NCBI GenBank assembly: GCA_963573385.1
Contig: CAUYLG010075678.1
Span: 1-64,000 of the forward strand
Direction of reading: 5' to 3'
Length of the DNA stretch: 64,000 nucleotides
DNA from: Cacajao melanocephalus
Lineage: Eukaryota > Chordata > Mammalia > Primates > Pitheciidae
Shown here: piece after piece, positions 14,485-28,610 of the stretch
Layout of the letters: every line of letters starts with the position of its first letter
Position numbering within the stretch: the stretch's first letter is position 1
Notes under the pieces: generated by a model
Told to the model about the DNA's origin: nothing
Databases searched by the model: none
What the model saw: the letters and a program-made list of their open reading frames with translations, nothing else
Position numbers and translations under genes: made by a program

Positions 14485-14800
14485 CTTTTGAGGGACAGTT
14501 TTCTCAAGTAGCCTACATCTCTAGCCAAAGTCATTTGGTCCATGAGTTAAGCATCTGACCCAGAATGGGTTACCATGCTGCACTGGAAACAGCTGATTGG
14601 CCCAAGAATGGGCACCTGACCCAAGCTAAGCCAACAAATCCCTCCACTGGGACTTTTGGGCTTAGCATCAAGGGAGTAAACTCAGTATCTCTCTGAGGAT
14701 TGACATCATAAATAGAAAACTCAGAAGTTACTGGGAGCCGAAGAGTCACTTTTTTTTCTGTGAACCCAAAGCCCATTTGTAATGAGAGAGATTAAAAAAG
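14485..14800 (+). mobile_element. Old LTR-type repeat, family uncertain
   Basis: Features such as ctgattggcccaagaatgggcacctgacccaagctaagccaa (14592-14634) recur in a known LTR-like interspersed repeat; a related piece may lie at 19380-19860. Assignment is tentative. Confidence 0.4.
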
Positions 14801-15560
14801 AAATAAACAGACAATTGCTACAAGAAATGGAAAAAGAATGCCAGTATGTCTGAGTCTTTAGTTTTATAGTTCCGAGCCCCACCTGCATTCTTGCCGTTTT
14901 TTGGCTTGATCATTCCATTCTTGCGTGAGATTCCTCCATGTCCTTATAATTCTGTTTTTCCTTGAGCCATTTTAAGTTTCCTGTCTGTCACTTGCAATCT
15001 GAAGAGTCCTCGCTAAACACACAGACCAGGCATCAAGACAAGTTAATTTCTTTTGCATGATTTGTCACTGCTTCGGGCGATATTAGGCAGGCACACACCA
15101 CCATTTTATAAATCATAAACACAAGGCCCTTGGTCTGTAATAAAGCAACATTCTCCTTCAAATGCATTCAATATACATCCAGAAGAGGAATAGATCAGAA
15201 GTTGCTTCATAACAAAGATGCCAATATTATGGAAGCTCAAGATGGAGAATTTACTGGAGAGAGAAGAGTGGTCTATTGACCTACTGCAAATGTTCTGGCT
15301 GTGTTGTTACTCAAATATTTCTATTGCCTGAAGTCCTGCATTTTTTTTGTCTACCCTATAAATATCCATCTTAAGCAAATGGGAAAGCCTTTCACCTGAA
15401 CCTTCCCCACCTGTGCCAATTTGAATTAATGCTACGTTGTGGACATGACATGTTCGTGGTGCAGTTTTTCTGTAGCAGCAAATAGCTTAAGCTGGTGATT
15501 AATCTACATAGTTTAGGTACCTCTATTCAGAGGGAGAGGAACACCAGTCTTTATTGACTG
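14801..15560. other. Single-copy DNA
   Basis: No repeat or gene recognised. The AT-rich part 15000-15480 has no homopolymer or Alu. Confidence 0.45.
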
Positions 15561-15562
15561 CT

Positions 15563-15922
15563 GATATGATTAAGCTTTGTGTCCCCACCCAAATCTCATC
15601 TTAAGTTGTAATCCTTGGGTGTTTAGGGGAAGACCTGGTGGAAAGTGATTGGATCACAGGGGCAGTTTCCCCCATGATGATCTCGTGATAGTGAGTGAGT
15701 TCTCTTAAGATCTGATGGTTTTATAAGGCAGTTTTCCCTGCCCTTGCTCATACTCTCTCCTGCTGCCATGTGAAGAAGGTCCTTCTTCTCCGTCACCTGC
15801 TGCCATGATTGTAATATTCCTGAGGGCTCCCAAGCCATGTGGAACCGTGAGTGAATTTAAACCTCTTTTCTTACAATTGTCCCAGTCTCAAGTATTTATA
15901 GTAGTGTGAAAATGAATGAATA
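15563..15922 (+). mobile_element. Solo MST/THE1 MaLR LTR
   Basis: tgatatgattaagctttgtgtccccaccc opens it; then agtgagtgagttct, ctcctgctgccatgtgaagaa, and the end agtagtgtgaaaatgaatgaataca. About 360 bp, full length. Confidence 0.92.
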
Positions 15923-15934
15923 CAATGGCCAACC

Positions 15935-16090
15935 ACTTTCCTAGGCACTGTCCAAATATTATCTGTCAGTCGAATCTCACACATAGGGAGGACTGGTCTT
16001 GCTGTTTTGAAAGGAGGAATCTGAGGCTCAGAGTTATTAGGGAAATTAGCTGGTCAGTGGTAGAGAAAGGATTGGAAGTCAGATTGGACA
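15935..16090 (-). mobile_element. MIR fragment
   Basis: Reverse MIR: cctaggcactgtccaaatattat, aaaggaggaatctgaggctcag, agagaaaggattggaagtcag. Confidence 0.65.
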
Positions 16091-17750
16091 GGCTACACAG
16101 CCTGTATTCTTTTCTTGTTGAGATTCTTCAGGAACAGAGAGAGTCCTCCTAGGAGAATTTCTTGACTTCCTAGAGTTTAAAGGAGTCCTGATTTATTTAC
16201 CCAAGCTCTTCTTACTGAAACACAGGTACCTGCAGGCAGGAAGGGATCTAGGCACAATATGCAGGTCCTGGAATGATACATGACTCTTTCTGCTCTCTTG
16301 CCAGCATGGGGACCCTGTGCCCAGAACGTAAATGCTTTTATAAAATGGGAGAAAATGTTCAAATGCTTCTTGTCCCTAACTCTGGTCATTGGCTGCTTCT
16401 CCGCATTGCTGCTCATGTCACATTTCTCTTTCCAACTCAGATGGTATTAAAACCTTGGAAACATTTTGCTAGCTTCTCTCTTCGTCCACATTTCTATTTT
16501 ATATTTCGTAGCAAAAAGGAGCTCTGAAAAAAATGCAAATCTGGATGATGCTTCTACTTTGCTTAAAACTCTTCTCTCTGAGGCTTATTCCAACTCTTAT
16601 CAGAAAGTCTAAAATCTTGAACAGGGCATACGAGGCACTCCACTATCATCCAGGGCTTCTCCTGCCTCATCTGTCACTGTTTCGCTTTGCTCTTGGCCCT
16701 CCTCTACCCAGTTTTCTTTTCCTAGTTCCCATACCTCCCTCCCTCACTCTTCCAGCCCAACCCCTCCAACCCTGGAGGTGCCAGCTTATAGGTGCTTACC
16801 TCTGAGGAGTGTTTTCTGAACCCTGAGACCAAATGAGGGATCTGCTGTAGTCCTTGGCACCCTCTGCTACTCCCTTGCTGACACCACATTCGTAACTGTT
16901 TTTCACTGTCTGTCTTAGTTACTAAACTGAGAATGACAGGGACAAGGCTGTCTCCCCAAAAGACAGTCCCTGCAGTTGTCAGGGAGTATAATCAACAGGT
17001 TATCTCCCTGTAGGTATTTGTTATTTCACTTCTATTTTCACCACTCTCAGTTATATCATATAATGCAATTTGTTCCCGGGTCTCTCCACCCTGGTTTCTT
17101 TTGTGCTGGATAACACACTAAACTTCTCAAAACATTGCTTTGAAACTGAAGCATCCTTGCTCTGAAATTTTTGTTGGCTTTGCATTGCTTACCTGCAGTT
17201 GCAACAAAATGATTGTCAGAGCTCTTGAAATGTGGTCACAACTTAGGCCTCTAGCTTTAATAACCAGGTTCTTTCTGTGAGTCCTAGTCTAGTGAGAAAC
17301 ATTGGTTTTTCCTTCTTTGGCTTCTCTTCCTTTTCTTTCTTCCTTCTTTCTCTCCCTTTTTCCCTTTTTTCCTTTCTTCCCTGCATCTTCCTCCTCTCAC
17401 CCCTTCACTCTCTCCATTCCTCCCTTATATTCATTCAACAAACCTTCCAACCATGGATGCCTACTTCTGAGATTACCAACCCTAGCTGCACAGGGATTTA
17501 CTTGGGAAGTTTTCAGGGTTGTTTTATTGTTTCGTTTTGTTTTGTTTTTCAATACCTCGACTTCAATCTCCCCACTCCATTTTTCTCAGAGATTCCTTTT
17601 TATTTGATGTAGGGTCAGACCATGGAGCAGAATGTTTTTAAAGTTCTCTTGTAATTTTAAAGTGCAGCTGGAGTTGAGAACCACAGATCTACATTTATCA
17701 GGTGTTGGATTGATTTTTTCCTCATGAACTTTATAGTATAGATTACACAG
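16091..17750. other. Mostly single-copy DNA with an L2-like stretch and a pyrimidine tract
   Basis: 16540-16740 resembles L2 (aaaatcttgaacagggcatacgaggcactccac). 17319-17430 is a nearly pure C/T tract on the + strand. No exon recognised. Confidence 0.45.
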
Positions 17751-17754
17751 CAGT

Positions 17755-18058
17755 GGCCAGGTATGGTGCCTCACACCTGTAATCACAGCATTTTGGGAGG
17801 CTGAAGTGGGTGGACCACCTAAGGTCAGGAGTTCAAGACCAGCCTGGACAACATGGCAAAACTTCATCTCTACTAAAAATACAAAAATCAGCCTGGCATG
17901 GTAGCGGATGCCTATAATCCCAGCTACTTGGGATGGTGAGGCAGGAGAATCACTTGAACCCAGGTGGCAGAGGTTACAGTGAGCTGGTAGATCTTGCCAC
18001 TGCACTCCAGCCTGGGTGACAGTGCAAGACTTTGTCTCAAAAAAAAAGAAAAAAAAAA
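17755..18058 (+). mobile_element. Alu (S-type)
   Basis: Full length from ggccaggtatggtgcctcacacc to the A-rich tail, with both monomers and a middle A-rich linker. Confidence 0.95.
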
Positions 18059-18072
18059 CCCACCAGATTTTA

Positions 18073-18334
18073 CAGCAGTGGTTTTCAAGGTTGGGGAAGC
18101 CGTGTTACTCACCTACCCAGGGGGATGTTTGGGCAGCGTCTGGAGACATTTTTTCTTGTCGCTGCTTGGGAAGGGTGTGCTACTAGCATCTAGGAGATAG
18201 AAGCCAGGTATGGTTCTACACATCCTACATGCACAGGATAGTCCCCCTACACACCCCACCCTCCCCCCAATACAAAACAAAAAAATGATCTGGTCAAAAA
18301 TGTCATTAGAGCCAAGGTTGAGAAACCTTGCTGC
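18073..18334 (+). mobile_element. MER20 (hAT-Charlie)
   Basis: Forward copy: cagtggttttcaaggttgggg, ggagacattttttcttgtcg, gtgctactagcatctaggag, ending aaggttgagaaaccttg. It contains a C-rich run (18242-18268) that could form a G-quadruplex on the other strand. Confidence 0.86.
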
Positions 18335-19183
18335 AGAGAAAAGCACCATAATGAAAAATCATGCAAATATGTATTCACTCACTGAAATAAAAGCAGTAAA
18401 GTATAATATAGGGTGACAGTGTGTGTGCCTCACAAGAAAATTTGAACTCCCCTGGGTGAAATTGCCTTCCCTAAGGCAGTATCTGCAAGAAGGGCATCAA
18501 TTAATCACCCTGCAAAGGGACCAGGGATAGGAGGAGTATCTCTGGCAGTCTCCATAGTGAATCTGAAGCTTTGGAGAATTTGTAGAACTTAGAGAAGATC
18601 AGATGGGCTGGCGTGCCAAGGCAGGGAGGATGCTGGAGAAGAATTTTAATCTTGATCGTCAGAGCAATGCGAAACTCACTGAGACACAAGGAGAGCATAA
18701 TTCTCACCAAATTTGCATTTGCAAAATATTCCTCTGGTTGTCAAGTGGAAATTGGATTGGAGTAGAGCAAGGGTGGATGTTTCAGAAGTTTGAGAGAGAC
18801 ATTAGATGGGGCTAGTGGGAGAAATAGATGCACGAGATATTTAGGGACAAGTTTGATCATCTCTATGCATACCTCATTCTTCTCAGTCTCTAAATGTTTG
18901 ATGACACCATTCTTTAACTGGAACTACTCTATTTCAAACCCTCACCATTCTCTAAGTACCACACGAAGTAAATACCACCGGAAACTTCCCTGGTGACCAG
19001 CCAGTGTCACAGCCTTTGAAATCCTGGGGTTCTCTGTCCCTTTGAAACAAGCTCTTTCTTGTGACATATAATTTGTATATACTGGCTTTATCTTCCTTAC
19101 AAAATGGTAAGGTGCTTGACCACTGAAATCTGTCTTACTCATTTTTATCCTCCCCCCCCACCCAACCCCTGCACGCACGTGTG
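18335..19183. other. Single-copy DNA
   Basis: No repeat or gene recognised. Confidence 0.45.
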
Positions 19184-19223
<40 letters not shown>

Positions 19224-19228
19224 CACAG
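19184..19228. repeat. (CA)n microsatellite
   Basis: About 22 CA units with one AAAC interruption, preceded by a C-rich run at 19151-19168. Confidence 0.97.
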
Positions 19229-19379
19229 CACGTCGGACACATTTTTCTGGATATTTAGTCAAGGACTGTTTGATAACAAAAACCAGAAACCTGATCAGAC
19301 TACTTTAAAACAAAGGTTTCTTTGAAGGGGGTCTGAGATGTAGTGGATGTTGTTGCTCTTTGCTGCCAGTATCCGTTCT

Positions 19380-19860
19380 CTGTTAACAGCAACCAGCTGT
19401 CTCCTTTGGACAGTGTTCCTTTGCCTTACCTTAGTCTTCATGGCTTGGTGGGGCCTCCCTCACTCCCCAGTGAGTTGTAAGGGTGGATTGACCAGAGGGC
19501 CATAGTGTCTTGGTTCATAGGTAGACACATGATCCAAACCATCCAATGAGCATCAGCCTCCTAGTTTTTCTAAACCTACTTGGAACGTGGGGTGATTTCT
19601 CCATTGCTGTTACAAAGCCAGTACTTCTGGGAGCTTTTGGTGAGCCCCCCACTTGGACAATGAAGCCAACTCAGAGGAAAGCAGACATAAGAGATGGGGG
19701 AAAACCCTGAGGACATGCTCTGAGCACCTGCAGCCATTTGTGCCTGGGCTTTGCAGCTCTGTCAGTGATTAAACTCCCCTGGGATTTAACTAGTTTGAGT
19801 TGTTGATTCTTTTGGCACTTAGAGCGAAAAGCAACCCAACAAATACTGTAGGCAGCATCC
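19380..19860 (+). mobile_element. Old LTR-type repeat, family uncertain
   Basis: Contains gacacatgatccaaaccatccaatgag and caatgaagccaactcagaggaaagcagac, then a tail near ttgagttgttgattcttttgg. These words recur in an old LTR-like family, possibly the same as at 14485-14800. Confidence 0.45.
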
Positions 19861-22100
19861 AGAATCCAGGGGCAGGAATTTCAGCCACATCTCCCAGGAG
19901 CCTGGAATTGGGAATTCAGAGGGCATGAGCACATGGCCATCTTAGGTGTGTCTCCTTCTGCCTTTTTGCATGCATGTCTGCTTCTTTCTTCTCTCTCTGC
20001 ATTTCAGCCGGTTGAGCAGGGCAGGCCTCGGAATTGTCTGGTTCCTCAGTCAAGTGCCCAACAGCAACTGTCTACAGCTCCTGAACCATATTCTGCATCC
20101 CCAAGTGATGCTTGGTTCTCCCATCTCAGATTTCAATTTTGTTTTTAACCTTGGCCCAACCTATGGCCAGGAAGTAGAACCAAAAGGCTCATTACATACT
20201 CAGCAGGCTCTATGGAAGCCCTTTCAGAAATGGGTTGTGGGGTAAGCACACAAAATGATTAACATGCCAGTTACATGATGACTCCTATTCACCGTTAATA
20301 AGTACAGATGGAAATCCTACAGGGTGGTACCCACCTCAGCTTCAGAGCTCCTGTGTTCTGACTATTTTATTCTTTTCTGTGTTCTGAAATTATGGCTCCA
20401 TAGTAAAATCTAATTGCATCTTCCCTTTGCCTTATCTGAGATACACAGCATAAAGTCTCCCCCTGATCCATCTGTGGACATGAGCACACCTAGCCAAGTA
20501 GGATTCCTCATCACAGTGTTTTGACCAGGGTCTGTAGTCCTGCCCCCATCCTTCCTGTTGGAAATGCTGTTTCTCTTTCCTCTTGGGCCTCCCCACCATT
20601 CAGTCCTCCCTGCCATTCAGCAGGGGGGTTGGTGGCAGGGGACTCAGTTTCATTATCTGAAAGGAGAGCTAATAATTATACCTATATTGCAGTGGGCTTG
20701 ATGTAAATTTTAATTAGAAAATTATTTGAAGGCCTGGGCATATAGTAGCCCCTCCATAAATGAAAACGCCCTACCCCTTTATCCCTTTTCTCCCTAATAC
20801 TTCATGGTTCTACCTTGATTTGACAGATCATTGGGAACGTTATTGGGGTTTAACAGAGACAAAATGTGATGCCAGGGTTTTATTCTTTGTCATGGAGAAT
20901 TTTGTTTGCTTTCTTTTTTGATTTGTCCCTGGAGGCTCTCTGGGGGTCTAGCACATATGGGCCAAATTTTTCTTTCCCATTCTGCCTGAAAGACTGCTGA
21001 AGAATCTTGATGGAGGGATAGAGGACCTGGGATGAATTGCTAGTCTGTAAAGTCAATACCTGTTCAGAGGCTACCCTGAAAGTGAATGATTACTGATGGG
21101 GATGGCTTGCCAAAATGGGTTGATGAATTGGGGCCCATACAGTCACAATAAAGATTGCAATGCTGTTAAGAGACCAGATTAGATTTTTCTGGACTGCAAT
21201 AGTCCCCAGTCGTCTTGTTATGTCACTTTGTTTATTGTTTTGGTGCCCGACTTATTTTCTCAGTGCAGGTGCATTCAAAATAACTGCCGAGACCACTCAA
21301 ATAATTTGGGTAGAAGACATTTAATGCCATTGGTGTTCCCCTATTAATTAGCAGCTGCCCTACGGGGATGGTTACCCAGTATTGTTCAGGAATGCTTTAT
21401 CATGGCAAGAATTTCTCACCCAGTATATTGCTAATGAAAATGTCATTTCCTGCTGAGTTTACCTGACATACTATTTATCTTTCCACTGCCATTAGAGATA
21501 GAATTACTGTCAGAGTTACTACAAAAAAATAAAAAATGGAATTGATTTTTAATTAGGATTTCTAGAACTAAAGGTTAAAGATGGGTTAAATAAATGGAGC
21601 TGTGGTTTTCTCTTAAGTATCCTCAAGATTGCTGGCCACTGCTTAGTATAGTTAGAGTCCAGAGCTGTCATTTGCTCTAAGCATGCCTCATAGTTAACCC
21701 TTCCTGCTTTCATTTGGAACAAGAATGTGGACAAATGCCTCCCGGTCCCTGCCTCCATCCCTTTTGCAAGCCAGGAGTGTCAGAGTGTCAAAATAGAACA
21801 GATTGCTTTGGTTTGTGTAACAAGGGTCGCTAAAATTGCAATCTCACCTTCACAGGCGACTCGGAAAATACTCCGATAACCTCATGCAAGCATTTCATAT
21901 ACAGGCAATTATAGGGAGATAGATTAGGGTGTCCAGAAGAATCATAACTTCCCTTTGCCTGACTTATAAGCCATATCCTTATTTTTTCATAATCCCATTT
22001 ATAATATCAATACCATCTAGACAGCCATCTATGGGAGTTAGTTTCTCCAAAGCATATGCTGGTGCCTGGCTGATACGGGACACAAGTTTGTTGGAGGCAA
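19861..22100. other. Repeat-poor single-copy DNA
   Basis: Apart from a MIR-like stretch at 20630-20760, no repeat is visible in over 2 kb. 21150-21560 is complex and contains TTAATTA-type homeodomain words, so it is a candidate conserved non-coding block. No exon is recognisable. Confidence 0.4.
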
Positions 22101-22104
22101 ACTC

Positions 22105-22340
22105 CTTGGAAGAACCCATCTCAGGAGAGGTTATGAGCTCAGGTTCTTCTACCCCTGATGGGCTGTGTGATAGTGGGCAAGTGGTTTACCCTCTCTGAGC
22201 TCTGGCTTCCTGTTCATAAATACAGGGTAACGATGGTTCTTATGCTATAGGTTCACTGTCAGCAGCACATGAACTGAATCTTTTAAATGGATTAAAACCA
22301 GACCTGACATATAGCATTCAGTAATTATTAATTATCATTA
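22105..22340 (+). mobile_element. MIR SINE
   Basis: gtgtgatagtgggcaagtggtttaccctctctgagctc, then gacctgacatatagcattcagtaattatt. Confidence 0.78.
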
Positions 22341-23385
22341 GAAGGGCAGATTATGGGGGAATCTGCTCATGATTTATTCAACCAAATGTCTGTTAGTTTG
22401 TACGACATCATTAGACACCCACCCCTAATGCTACCTTCAGCTGGAGATTCAATTACATTGGTCATGGCATAGGGAAAGCTATTTTCACTGCCTGTTCTTC
22501 TGTCTTGCTTTCTTGTCCACGTGATCAGTATCAGCCTTTCCTTTCTCACGCTGGTGTTCCATCTGCATGGAGCCTGGGTTCCCCATTATCCTTTCCCTTA
22601 GTCCCCAGCCTAGGACATTGAAGGTGAGAGATGGAGAAAGACGAAGAAGATCCACCATCCTCAGCATCGTGAGTGGGAAAATACTGATATCCTGGGACAG
22701 CAGGAATACTAGAAGAATCTCTGAGTGGCCCTTTGGCTTACTTCCCATAGGAAGCCACCAAGTGTCCCTCCTGATAAGTTCTTTATACATTAAAAGAGAT
22801 TATTGAAAGGAAAGACATTAGTGTCTCAAAATGGTATTTTGGTAGTAAAGGATGTCCTAAAATAGCAACCTTACATTTTCTGCTAGGGCAGGAATGAGAG
22901 AGAGAACATGAAGTCTGGAAAAGCCAAAATGATCACTGATCATTATCTTCCCTTTATGGGTAAGAGGGCTCTCTGCAAGAAGCAGCCGTGCACTTCAACT
23001 GAGGGGCTCCTGTGGGAAGAGAGGAGCCTCCTGATTATGTGAAGCGAGGAAATACCCTCTCAAAGGACAGCAGCAGTGACAGCCAGCTGGCTGGAGTCCA
23101 TTTAGGCAGGAGGGAGAGGAGAAGGAGGATAGGTCTGTGTTGTTCCTTTGCAAGCCTGATCTGAGAGCCAGAAGACAATTAACTGGCTGGCCGTAAGTGA
23201 CCAGGTGATAGCTGCTCTCTTGTTCATGAGCCTCTTCTTCCACGTGCTCTGTCTTTTCAGATGCATATGCTGAGTTCCACCAAAGAATCCCTGACTCGCA
23301 AGCCCTCAAGGCCAGTGCACATAACACAGGTTATCGAGGGGATTCTGAGGAGATATGTTACAGGGTACTCCTGTAAGCAGCTTAA
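22341..23385. other. Single-copy DNA
   Basis: No repeat or gene recognised. Splice-like words occur but no supported exon. Confidence 0.45.
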
Positions 23386-23399
23386 AAAAATCCATGCTA

Positions 23400-23689
23400 C
23401 GTGGGGCGTGGCAACTCACATCTATAATCCCACTACTTTGGGAGGCTGAGGCAGGTGGATCACTTCAGCCCAGGGGTTCAAGACTAGTGTGGGCAGCAAA
23501 ATGAGACCCCGTCTCTACAAAAAATAATAAAAAATAACTGGGTATGGCAGTGCATGCCTGTGGTCCTAGCTACACAGGAGGCTAAGGCAGGAGGATTGCT
23601 TGAGCCCAGGAGGTTGCAACTACAGTGAGCCAAGATTGCACTCCTGGACTCTAGCCTGGGTGACTGGGCAAGACCCTGTCTAAAAACAG
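23400..23689 (+). mobile_element. AluJ-type element
   Basis: Flanked by a perfect 12-bp target-site duplication aaatccatgcta (23388-23399 and 23690-23701). The word cacttcagcccaggggttcaag marks an older J-type Alu. Confidence 0.95.
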
Positions 23690-23705
23690 AAATCCATGCT
23701 AGTCA

Positions 23706-24320
<615 letters not shown>

Positions 24321-24409
24321 CAAAGTTCTGACTCCCCATTTTTCCCTGACATATACAAAGTACTCAGATCCTTCAGCTGTGCCCCAGTTTGTATCCTCGA
24401 GCCCAACCC

Positions 24410-25403
<994 letters not shown>

Positions 25404-25541
25404 TAGGTAGCCCAAAAGGCAGGGATGGGGAGAGGTATTCAGAACAAAGGCAAAAAGGTAAAAGCCCAGAAGCCCAGGAGAACCCAGTATGTAAGAGAAC
25501 TGAAAGGGTTTGGGACAGAAGGAATGTTTGGAGGGAATGCA

Positions 25542-25573
25542 TGTGCGTGTGTGTGTGTGTGTGTGTGTTGTGT
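25542..25573. repeat. (GT)n microsatellite
   Basis: About 14 GT units ending in tgttgtgttggg. Confidence 0.95.
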
Positions 25574-25902
25574 TGGGCACAATACTGGAACCATGGCAGA
25601 AAATCAGGCTGACCAGCTAGGCAGCAGGAAGAAAATGAAAGGCCATCTCTGGTTTTCTTAGTGTCATTCTTTATGTTTAAAACCATGGGATGCCATTGGG
25701 AAACAAACACAAGAATGACGTGCCCCGATTTGTGTTTTTAAGAAATATAAAATGCACAAGTGCTGTTGCTCCTTTAAGGCCCCAGGGGTCTCTGGAAAGA
25801 ACTTCAGACTCCTGAGCCTGCATGTCAAGTCCCGTTGCAAACTAGCCCTTCTCGGTCTTTCCTGTTTCCCTTGTTTGGGGGAAAATATATGGAAAATGTT
25901 AA

Positions 25903-26387
<485 letters not shown>

Positions 26388-26467
26388 GTGCACCCTCCTC
26401 TGCCATGCATCCCAAACACCAATCATTCCAGACCACTGACTTTTTCCCTCAAGAGGTCATTCATTTT

Positions 26468-26960
26468 GTCTTAGTTATCTGTTGCTGCGTTACAAATGCC
26501 CCAAAGCTCAGTAGCTAAAAACACAAATATTTATTGTCTCACTCAGTTTTCAAGCATCAGGAATCCAAGAGTGGTTTCGCCGGGTGGCTCTGGCTCCGGG
26601 TTTCATGTGAGGTTGCAGTTAAGACGTCAGCCAACTGGGGATGTCAGTTGTCTGAAGGTTCAACTGGGAACCAAGACTGGAGGCTCTACCTCCATGACAG
26701 TTTACTCGATAGCAGCAGACTGTGTAGTGTGGCTCCTCACTGGCTGTGAGCAGGAGGCCTCAGTTCCTCGTCACGTGGAGCTTTAGGTCAGTTCATGTAT
26801 TTTCATTATGTGGGAGTTAACTTCCCCTAGAGCCAGCAATGTGAGAGAGAGGACAAAGAGGAGGTCAGAAGGCCTTCCGTGGCCGAATCATACATGTAAC
26901 TCTTGTGTCCACCATATTCCATTTCTTAGAAGCAAGTCAGTAAGCTCTCCCATACTCAAG
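26468..26960 (-). mobile_element. Old LTR-type repeat (MaLR/ERVL-like)
   Basis: cttagttatctgttgctgcgttacaaatgcc, aatatttattgtctcactcag, gggtttcatgtgaggttgcagttaagacgtcag follow a common reverse LTR. Subfamily not assigned. Confidence 0.55.
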
Positions 26961-27065
26961 AGAATAGAAATTGGGTTTCAACTCTTTAAAAGGAGATTAT
27001 CGCAGATTTTGTGGACATATCTTAACAGCACACATACTTAGAATGCTGATGCCCATTTGCCTAAA

Positions 27066-27299
27066 CCAGTGGTTTTCAAGTGGGGGCAGTTTTGCCCTTT
27101 TCCCCTCAGGGGACATTCAGCAACAATCTGAAGACATTTTTGACTGTTCCAAATGGAGTAGAGTGTGCTACTGGCATCCAGTGACTAAAGGCCAGGGATG
27201 CTGCCAAACATCCCACAATGCACAGGGTGGCGCCTTGCCCCCGGCAAAGAATGGTCCAGCCCAAAGTATCAATGAGGCTGATGCTGAGAAGCCCTGGTC
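27066..27299 (+). mobile_element. MER20 (hAT-Charlie)
   Basis: cagtggttttcaagtggggg, ctcaggggacattcagcaacaat, gtgtgctactggcatccagtg, cacaatgcacagggtgg, ending gctgagaagccctgg. Confidence 0.88.
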
Positions 27300-27540
27300 T
27301 AAGCTGCTAGTGGCTGTGTGACTTTGGGAAAATGAATTACTCTCTCTCTAAACTTAGTCCCCTCAGTTGTAAAATGAAGACACCGTGTCATCCACCTGGT
27401 AGAAAATAAGATAAAGCATGTAAAGCACTTAGACATTCATTCAAAGGAATACCTACTCTGTGCTAAGCCCTGTGTGTGCTGGATACAGAGGACTTGAACT
27501 AGGCAGGCTCAGGCCCTGGCCTCACAGCATTTTGCATTTG
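27300..27540 (+). mobile_element. MIR followed by reverse L2 fragment
   Basis: MIR: tagtggctgtgtgactttggg, cctcagttgtaaaatgaag (to about 27430). Then a reverse L2-like end: cattcattcaaaggaatacctactctgtgctaag. Confidence 0.65.
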
Positions 27541-28015
27541 GAGAATTAATCATAGCATCAGTCTTTTTGTTTTAATGTATCATGCATAGGTCATTGTTCC
27601 ATTTGCCTGTGAAAGTCACAAAAACAACTTGTCTGACCTACCTCAGTGTCTAGCAACATATTTGGTACTAACAAGATAATCAATGCTTGTTGAATTGAAT
27701 TCCACCTGTTCACACCTTTCGATGAATAGTTTTTGTGTCACGTTGAGGTACTCAAGATTGTAAAATGTACAGTCTCTTTAATGACAGCTTTCAATTTTGC
27801 TAAAAGGATTTGGGGAAGAGTGCTCAATGTATTCTTCAATTGTGAGATAAATCCTAATGTGAAAAATGGTAAAATTTGAAAAATAAATATGCATAGTGAA
27901 ATTGAAGAAATACGGTAACATCATTAGTTTGTATCCTTGTCTACTAATTTTGAGCAAAAGAAGCCAGTGTTCCAGTTCCTCTATTATTTTCCCACAGATA
28001 AGTCCTTGGTATCCA
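27541..28015. other. Single-copy, AT-rich DNA
   Basis: No repeat or gene recognised. Confidence 0.45.
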
Positions 28016-28610
28016 TGTATTAGTTTTATTGCTGCCGCAACTAATTACCTCCACCTAAGTGGCTCAAACAACACAAATTTATTAGCCTGACAGTCATAAA
28101 GCTCAGAAATCCAATAAAAATCTTACGAAGCTAAAGTCAAGCTATTGACAGGGCTGCTGTTCTTCTGGAGGCTCTAGGGAATGTGTTTCCTGGCCTTCTC
28201 CAGCTTCTAGAGGCCACTAGCATTCTTCAGCTTGTGGACCCATCCTCCTTCCAGCAGTGGAAAGTCAATGCTCCTTCTGGCAGTGGAAAATCAATGCTCC
28301 TTCTAGCAATGCAAAGTCAAGTTCTTTGCACATTGCATCACCCTGACCTGCCATAATCCCATGTCCATCTGACTTGCCTCTTCTTTCTCCTCCTTCTACA
28401 TTTAAGGATCCTTGTGATGCATTGGACCCATATGGATAATCTGTCTGTTTTCAAGTCAGCCGATTAGCAATTTAATTTTATCTGCAACCTTAATTCCCCC
28501 TTTTCCATGCCACCCAATTTACTCTTAGGTCCTGGGGATTCAAACATGGACATCTTTAAGATGGGATGGTAGGGAGGACATTGTTCTGCCTACCATGGCC
28601 TGTGATAGCA
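28016..28610 (-). mobile_element. MLT1-type MaLR solo LTR
   Basis: Reverse copy starting tgtattagttttattgctgccg, with ctcaaacaacacaaatttattagc and ggaggctctagggaatgtg, ending ttgttctgcctaccatggcc. A 26-bp unit is repeated three times inside (28246-28323). Confidence 0.7.
28246..28323. repeat. 26-bp tandem repeat, three units
   Basis: Units tccttccagcagtggaaagt.. start at 28246, 28272 and 28298, with few mismatches. Confidence 0.9.

Noticed and set aside
17586..18005. ORFs with texts like [13 protein letters not shown] or [12 protein letters not shown]
   Set aside because: These are familiar translations of Alu sequence and recur at almost every Alu in the window.
22470..22800. Possible exon with acceptor- and donor-like words (ccccag, gaaggtgaga)
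   Set aside because: Such words are common. The enclosed frame shows no family resemblance and no second exon.
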